Assembly (NCBI RefSeq): GCF_963457605.1
Contig: NZ_OY735139.1
Location: 1,888,501 to 1,952,500 of the forward strand
DNA: 64,000 nucleotides
From: an uncultured Gellertiella sp.
Lineage (GTDB): Bacteria; Pseudomonadota; Alphaproteobacteria; Rhizobiales; Rhizobiaceae
Direction of reading: 5' to 3'
Positions 59,504-64,000 of the stretch are shown piece after piece. Each line of letters opens with the position of its first letter. Positions within the stretch are counted from its first letter, which is position 1. The notes under the pieces are model-generated. The model made no database searches. It was not told where the DNA came from and saw only the letters and a list, made by a program, of their open reading frames with translations. The position numbers and the translations under genes were made by a program.

Positions 59504-60877
59504 GTGAACAGAATATCCATGCCCGGTCCCTGTCTTTTCCGAACTGCGCTTCGCCTTGCGGCACTGGCCTCCGGCCTCGTGCTTTCGGCATCGGCCTTTG
59601 CCGAAGATACTGCCGCCGCCGTGGCCGCAGCGCCGGTCCCTGTCCCCGACAAGGGGGATTCGACCTTCATGTTCATCAGCACCGTGCTGGTGCTGTTCAT
59701 GCTGATGCCGGGGCTCGGCCTGTTCTATGGCGGCCTGATGCGGACGAAGAACATGCTGTCGGTGCTGATGCAATGCACCGTGGTGGGCGCACTGGTGATG
59801 ATCATCTGGGTCGCCTATGGCTATTCCTTTGCCTTCGGCGGCGGCACCAGCCCCTACTGGGGCGGCACCGCCAAGCTGTTCCTGCTCGGCGTTACCAGGG
59901 ATTCGACTGCTGCCACCTTCAGCAAGGGCGTGGTCATCCCGGAATATCTGTTCATGCTGTTCCAGATGACCTTTGCCGCCATTACCCCGGCGCTGATCAT
60001 CGGTGCCTTTGCCGAACGGTTCCGCTTTTCCGCCGTCATCGCCTTCTGTGGCCTGTGGGTCACGCTGGTCTATCTGCCGGTGGCGCACATGGTGTGGGAT
60101 GCCAGCGGCCTGCTCTTCAAGATGGGGGCGCTGGATTTTGCCGGTGGCACCGTCGTCCACATCAATGCCGGCATTGCGGGCTTTGTCGGCGCGATCATGG
60201 TCGGCAAGCGCATCGGTTTCGGGCGCGACATGATGGCCCCGCATTCGCTGACCATGACGATGATCGGGGCCTCGATGCTCTGGGTCGGCTGGTTCGGCTT
60301 CAATGCCGGGTCCAATCTCGAAGCCTCGGGCGGGGCCTGGCTGGCCACGGTCAACACCTTCATCGCCACGGCTGCCGCCATCCTTTCCTGGTCGGCGGTG
60401 GAAGTCTTCACCCGTGGCAAGGCCTCGCTGCTCGGAGCGGTATCGGGCATGGTCGCGGGTCTTGTCGCCATTACGCCAGCCGCTGGCATCGCCGGACCGA
60501 CGGGGGCCATCGTCATGGGGCTTGTCGTCTCGCCGCTCTGCTATTTCTTCGTCTCGGTGGTCAAGAACCGCTTCCAGTATGACGATTCGGCCGATGTCTT
60601 CGGCGTCCATTGCGTCGGCGGCATTTTTGGCGCGCTCTCGACCGGCATCTTCGCCAGCGCCTCGCTTGGCGGCGTCGGCTATGCCGAGGGCATGACCATG
60701 GGCTCGCAGCTTGGCGTGCAGGCAACTGCCGTGCTGATCACCCTTGCCTGGAGCGGGGGCGTCTCCGCCGTGCTCTACAAGCTGGTCGACATGGTCCTCG
60801 GGCTGCGCGTCAGTGCCGAATCGGAGCGGCAGGGTCTCGACCTCTCCGCCCATGGGGAAGCCGCCTACCATTCCTGA
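59504..60877 (+). CDS. amtB: Ammonium transporter
   Basis: A 457-residue Amt protein for ammonium uptake. It has a signal-like N-terminus (LRLAALASGLVLSASAFA) and eleven membrane segments. Family motifs: GGLMRTKNMLS, DFAGGTVVHINAGIAGFVG with the twin-His region, and FGVHCVGGIFGALSTGIFA. The GTG start at 59504 has CTGGAGG 7-8 nt upstream; an ATG at 59519 is in frame but less well placed. No glnK gene lies next to it. Confidence 0.95.
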   Translation: MNRISMPGPCLFRTALRLAALASGLVLSASAFAEDTAAAVAAAPVPVPDKGDSTFMFISTVLVLFMLMPGLGLFYGGLMRTKNMLSVLMQCTVVGALVMIIWVAYGYSFAFGGGTSPYWGGTAKLFLLGVTRDSTAATFSKGVVIPEYLFMLFQMTFAAITPALIIGAFAERFRFSAVIAFCGLWVTLVYLPVAHMVWDASGLLFKMGALDFAGGTVVHINAGIAGFVGAIMVGKRIGFGRDMMAPHSLTMTMIGASMLWVGWFGFNAGSNLEASGGAWLATVNTFIATAAAILSWSAVEVFTRGKASLLGAVSGMVAGLVAITPAAGIAGPTGAIVMGLVVSPLCYFFVSVVKNRFQYDDSADVFGVHCVGGIFGALSTGIFASASLGGVGYAEGMTMGSQLGVQATAVLITLAWSGGVSAVLYKLVDMVLGLRVSAESERQGLDLSAHGEAAYHS

Positions 60878-60905
60878 GGCGGACCCTTCTGGTTTGCTCT
60901 TCAGA

Positions 60906-60936
60906 CCCGGGCCGGTTCCTCTGGCCCGGGTTTTTT
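60906..60936 (+). terminator. Terminator after amtB
   Basis: CCCGGGCC (60906-60913) and GGCCCGGG (60923-60930) form a perfect 8 bp stem followed by six T. Confidence 0.92.
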
Positions 60937-60996
60937 CGTCGACATGCCGAATTTTTTAAGAAAAGCTTGCGGCCTGCCGGGGGCTGCAACGGATGG

Positions 60997-61012
60997 TTAA
61001 TAAGACTTTAAC
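60997..61012 (+). promoter_or_regulatory. CtrA-type box before ftsK
   Basis: TTAA (60997-61000), N7, TTAA (61008-61011) followed by C. This matches TTAA-N7-TTAAC, the CtrA consensus in alphaproteobacteria. A third TTAAC occurs 10 bp later. It lies 97 bp before the ftsK start, a suitable position for cell-cycle control. Confidence 0.6.
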
Positions 61013-61108
61013 CCTCCTCGGTTTAACCTGCCCTGTAATGAAGCGCACCCGGCCCCGGCCGTCCGCCGGGTTTGCCAAGCACCGACAGTTCAGGGAACGG
61101 GAAGAAAC

Positions 61109-63820
61109 ATGGGCAGAAGCATTTCAGCGGCATCGGATGGGCGCGCCAGCCGCTTCACGCTGTCGACGTTTCTCTGGCGGCAGGCGCAGGCCCTTCTCGG
61201 CATCGCCATCTTTGGCCTGCTGGCGCTGGGCGTTGCGGCGCTGGCCACCTGGAATGTCTCCGATCCCAGCCCCTCCTATGCCACCAGCAACCTGCCCACC
61301 AACCTGATGGGCTATTCCGGTGCCGCCTTTGCCGATGTCACCATGCAGTTCCTCGGCCTGTCCGGGGTGATCGCCTTCCTGCCGGTGCTGGCCTGGTCGC
61401 TGGCGCTGATCACCGGTCGCACCATCCACAAATTCCCGAGCCGCATTGCCGCCTGGGCCGGGTCCGCGGTGGCAGGCTCCGCCGTGCTCGGCTGCTTCCC
61501 CGCCCCGCTCACCTGGCCAATCCCGAACGGCATCGGTGGCGTGGTCGGCGACATGATCCTCCGGTTTCCGGCGCTGTTCATCGGCGCCTATCCAACCGGC
61601 ATCTTCGCCATCGTGCTTGGCTCGATCCTGGCACTGCCGACGGCGGTGCTGCTGTTGTTTGCCTCCGGCCTGATCGGCAATGCCGTGCCTGAGGAAGACG
61701 AGGAGCCGCTGGTCACCATGCCCGGCAAGGCGCGCACCGTCGGCGACGAAATGGATGATGACGAGGCGGAAGGCTTCGGCACCGTGTTCTTCGGCTGGGC
61801 GACCCATGCCTGGTTCACCACCCAGGCGCGCCTGCGCCGCCTGTTCGGCCTGTCCGCCCGCAAGCCGCGCGATCCCCGCCGGATCGAGGACCCCTATGAT
61901 TTCAACGAGGACGAGTTCACGCCACTGAATGCCGGTGCGGCCTCGCGCGCCGGTGCGTCGCGTGATCCGCGCCAGCGTCAGGAACCCCGGCTGGAGCCGG
62001 AACTCGACAGCGCACAGACCCCGGCCCGCCGGATCGTCAGCGCACCACCGATGGTGGCTGATGACGAAATCGACGACGATGCGCCCTTTGATATCGACCT
62101 GCCGCGCCCGGCAGGAATTCTGCCCGATGATGACGACGACGACGGGGTGACCGGCCCGAATGGCGGAACCTTTCGCGTCAAGCCACCGGTGCGCTCCATC
62201 ACGCCTTCGGCCCCGGCGGCACGCGCCAGACCGCAGCAGCAAGCTCCGGCCCCGTCTGCCCAGCAGTTTCGCCCCGGCCCCGGTCGTCCCGGCGTGTTCG
62301 AGCTTCCCGATATCCGGCTTCTGGCTGAGCCGCGCAATATCGTGCGCGACACCTCGCTGAACGAGGATGCGCTGGAGCAGAATGCCCGCATGCTGGAAGG
62401 CGTGCTGGAAGATTTCGGCGTCAAGGGCGACATCATCCATGTCCGGCCCGGCCCCGTCGTCACCCTCTACGAACTGGAACCGGCACCGGGGATCAAATCC
62501 TCCCGCGTCATCGGTCTTGCCGATGACATCGCCCGTTCGATGAGCGCCATTGCCGCCCGCGTCGCCGTGGTGCCGGGACGCAATGCCATCGGCATCGAAT
62601 TGCCCAACCAGACCCGCGAAACCGTGTTTCTCCGCGAACTCGTCGGCTCCCGCGATTTCGAGGGCAGCAAGGCCAAGCTCGCCATGGCGCTCGGCAAGAC
62701 CATCGGCGGCGAACCCGTCATTGCCGATCTCGCCAAGATGCCGCATCTGCTGGTCGCGGGCACCACCGGCTCGGGCAAGTCGGTGGCGATCAACACCATG
62801 ATCCTGTCGCTGCTCTACCGAATGACGCCGGAACAGTGCCGGTTGATCATGATCGATCCGAAAATGCTCGAACTCTCCGTCTATGACGGTATCCCGCATC
62901 TCCTCTCCCCCGTCGTCACCGATCCGAAGAAGGCGGTTGTCGCGCTGAAATGGACGGTGCGCGAGATGGAAGAGCGCTACAAGAAGATGTCGAAGATCGG
63001 CGTGCGCAATATCGACGGCTTCAATTCCCGCGTCGAGCAGGCGATGGCGCGCGGCGAGGCCATCACCCGCACCGTCCAGACCGGCTTTGACCGGCAGACC
63101 GGCGAGGCGATGTATGAAACGGAAGAATTCGACCTGCAGCCGATCCCCTATATCGTGGTGATCATCGACGAAATGGCCGACCTGATGATGGTGGCCGGCA
63201 AGGACATCGAAGGGGCGGTGCAGCGGCTGGCGCAGATGGCGCGTGCGGCGGGCATCCATGTGATCATGGCGACCCAGCGCCCCTCCGTCGACGTCATTAC
63301 CGGCACGATCAAGGCGAATTTCCCGACCCGGATTTCCTTCCAGGTCACCTCGAAGATCGACAGCCGCACCATTCTCGGCGAGCAGGGAGCCGAACAGCTG
63401 CTCGGCATGGGCGACATGCTCTATATGGCCGGTGGCGGGCGCATCCAGCGCGTCCACGGCCCCTTCGTCTCCGACCACGAGGTCGAGGATATCGTCGCCT
63501 ACCTCAAGACCCAGGGCTCTCCGCAATATCTCGATGCGATCACCGCTGACGAGGATGAAGACGGCGGCGGCAATGGTGGCGGACCTGCCGGCACCGGCAA
63601 TCTCGGCGACAGTGAAGATCCCTATGATCATGCCGTCGCCATCGTGCTGCGCGATGGCAAGGCCTCGACCTCCTATATCCAGCGCCGCCTCGGCATCGGC
63701 TATAACCGGGCCGCCTCGCTGATCGAGCGGATGGAGCAGGAAGGACTGATCGGCGCTGCCAACCACGCGGGCAAGCGGGAAATTCTGGTTCCGACCGAAG
63801 CCGACATCATCGAGCGCTGA
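61109..63820 (+). CDS. ftsK: DNA translocase FtsK
   Basis: A 903-residue septal DNA pump. Four membrane helices fill the first 200 residues, then comes an acidic Pro/Ala linker (about 200-400). The motor domain has Walker A TTGSGKS (near 551), Walker [13 protein letters not shown] and [12 protein letters not shown]. The C-terminal winged-helix gamma domain reads [21 protein letters not shown]; it recognises KOPS sequences. GGGAAGAAAC lies before the ATG. Its upstream region holds a CtrA-type box. Confidence 0.96.
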   Translation: MGRSISAASDGRASRFTLSTFLWRQAQALLGIAIFGLLALGVAALATWNVSDPSPSYATSNLPTNLMGYSGAAFADVTMQFLGLSGVIAFLPVLAWSLALITGRTIHKFPSRIAAWAGSAVAGSAVLGCFPAPLTWPIPNGIGGVVGDMILRFPALFIGAYPTGIFAIVLGSILALPTAVLLLFASGLIGNAVPEEDEEPLVTMPGKARTVGDEMDDDEAEGFGTVFFGWATHAWFTTQARLRRLFGLSARKPRDPRRIEDPYDFNEDEFTPLNAGAASRAGASRDPRQRQEPRLEPELDSAQTPARRIVSAPPMVADDEIDDDAPFDIDLPRPAGILPDDDDDDGVTGPNGGTFRVKPPVRSITPSAPAARARPQQQAPAPSAQQFRPGPGRPGVFELPDIRLLAEPRNIVRDTSLNEDALEQNARMLEGVLEDFGVKGDIIHVRPGPVVTLYELEPAPGIKSSRVIGLADDIARSMSAIAARVAVVPGRNAIGIELPNQTRETVFLRELVGSRDFEGSKAKLAMALGKTIGGEPVIADLAKMPHLLVAGTTGSGKSVAINTMILSLLYRMTPEQCRLIMIDPKMLELSVYDGIPHLLSPVVTDPKKAVVALKWTVREMEERYKKMSKIGVRNIDGFNSRVEQAMARGEAITRTVQTGFDRQTGEAMYETEEFDLQPIPYIVVIIDEMADLMMVAGKDIEGAVQRLAQMARAAGIHVIMATQRPSVDVITGTIKANFPTRISFQVTSKIDSRTILGEQGAEQLLGMGDMLYMAGGGRIQRVHGPFVSDHEVEDIVAYLKTQGSPQYLDAITADEDEDGGGNGGGPAGTGNLGDSEDPYDHAVAIVLRDGKASTSYIQRRLGIGYNRAASLIERMEQEGLIGAANHAGKREILVPTEADIIER

Positions 63821-63926
63821 AAGGGGAGGCGCAGCCGGGCCCCGGCACCTGTCCGGCGCGCGCAACCCGCCTTGATGGCGCCGCGTTTTCGCGCCACCAA
63901 GCCATGAAGTTTACAAGGAGTTTTCT

Positions 63927-64000
63927 ATGACCAAGCATGGCAACCGCCAGAAGCTGAAGGGAATGGCGCCAGAAGGCCTGTCGCGCCGCGCCTTTACCGG
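63927..64000 (+). CDS. Partial gene after ftsK, N-terminus only
   Basis: An ATG at 63927 with a strong AAGGAG site opens a frame that runs off the window after 24 full codons. The start MTKHGNRQKLKGM... contains SRRAFTG, possibly an export-signal region. In related genomes the gene after ftsK is often lolA (lipoprotein carrier); that is only synteny from memory. Confidence 0.5.
   Translation, partial: MTKHGNRQKLKGMAPEGLSRRAFT

Noticed and set aside
61124..63865. Long open frame of more than 900 codons opposite ftsK
   Set aside because: It is antisense to a clear FtsK with all motifs. The translated product is His/Arg/Gly-rich without domains, as expected for the complement of a GC-rich gene. 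The same holds for the long frames opposite acnA, leuC, the multicopper oxidase and abcF.

Overview
This 64 kb window looks like chromosomal backbone DNA of a GC-rich alphaproteobacterium of the family Rhizobiaceae (Hyphomicrobiales), in the range of Rhizobium, Agrobacterium, Sinorhizobium or Allorhizobium. The evidence is the gene content and order: dapF-mtaB-ftsY, ffh-rpsP-rimM-trmD-rplS, phaR/phaAB, the Suv3-like helicase, fdxA, carD, rpoH2, amtB and ftsK. Family proteins typical of this order (DUF2794, DUF1223, DUF2585) and Ala-rich tails on S16 and L19 agree with this. From what I recall of Sinorhizobium, this block lies in the origin-proximal part of the main chromosome. I see no prophage, insertion sequence, CRISPR array, rRNA operon or island boundary. 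Almost every gene is intact, and the coding density is high.

Layout. 0-15.6 kb: DUF2794 and DUF1223 proteins, aconitase acnA, divergent cytochrome c maturation genes ccmABCDG, a septation protein A/DUF2585 pair, a Met-rich multicopper oxidase with a small Cys-rich exported protein, the dapF-mtaB-ftsY operon and an MBL-fold hydrolase. 15.9-20.4 kb: protein targeting and translation genes ffh, chorismate mutase, rpsP, rimM, trmD, rplS. 20.5-28.3 kb: amino-acid ABC transporter parts without an ATPase gene, leuC behind a probable leader-peptide attenuator, a farnesyl-diphosphate-synthase-type prenyltransferase, mtgA, a GST, rpmF and the phaR repressor. 28.5-30.6 kb: phaA and phaB (acetoacetyl-CoA formation for polyhydroxybutyrate). 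30.6-31.55 kb: an unusual 968 bp non-coding region with three colinear 87 bp repeats. 31.6-40 kb: helicase, S4 protein, mogA, fdxA, carD, rpoH2, M48 lipoprotein protease. 40.1-44.5 kb: thiamine uptake thiBPQ under a TPP riboswitch, with divergent thiN. 44.5-53.9 kb: ABC-F protein, chemoreceptor, MoxR ATPase, metA, GNAT, VWA protein, galM. 54-64 kb: tRNA-Gly, aminoacyl-tRNA deacylase, CnoX-type thioredoxin, LON-domain protein, Trm112, UbiH-type monooxygenase, tesB, amtB, ftsK and the start of a further gene.

Functional links. PhaR/PhaA/PhaB form a carbon-storage module. ThiB/P/Q with ThiN take up thiamine and pyrophosphorylate it, and the riboswitch closes the feedback loop. Ffh and FtsY are the two GTPases of co-translational targeting. 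CcmABCD and CcmG are the heme-export and thiol-reduction part of cytochrome c maturation; ccmE/F/H must lie elsewhere.

The most interesting non-coding signals are: (1) the three 87 bp units at 30.77-31.38 kb, each with two GANTC sites exactly 11 bp apart, in a region with seven GTTAAC palindromes and an AT-rich TTAA-N7-TTAA palindrome; (2) a 47-codon leader ORF with mutually exclusive antiterminator and terminator pairings before leuC; (3) a family of hairpin repeats at 8.9 and 50.1 kb sharing an AGAGTYTGTCWGG end; (4) a CtrA-type TTAA-N7-TTAAC site before ftsK; (5) a sigma-54-type promoter before an amtB that has no glnK beside it. All functional statements rest on reading motifs and on family knowledge; no database search was run.
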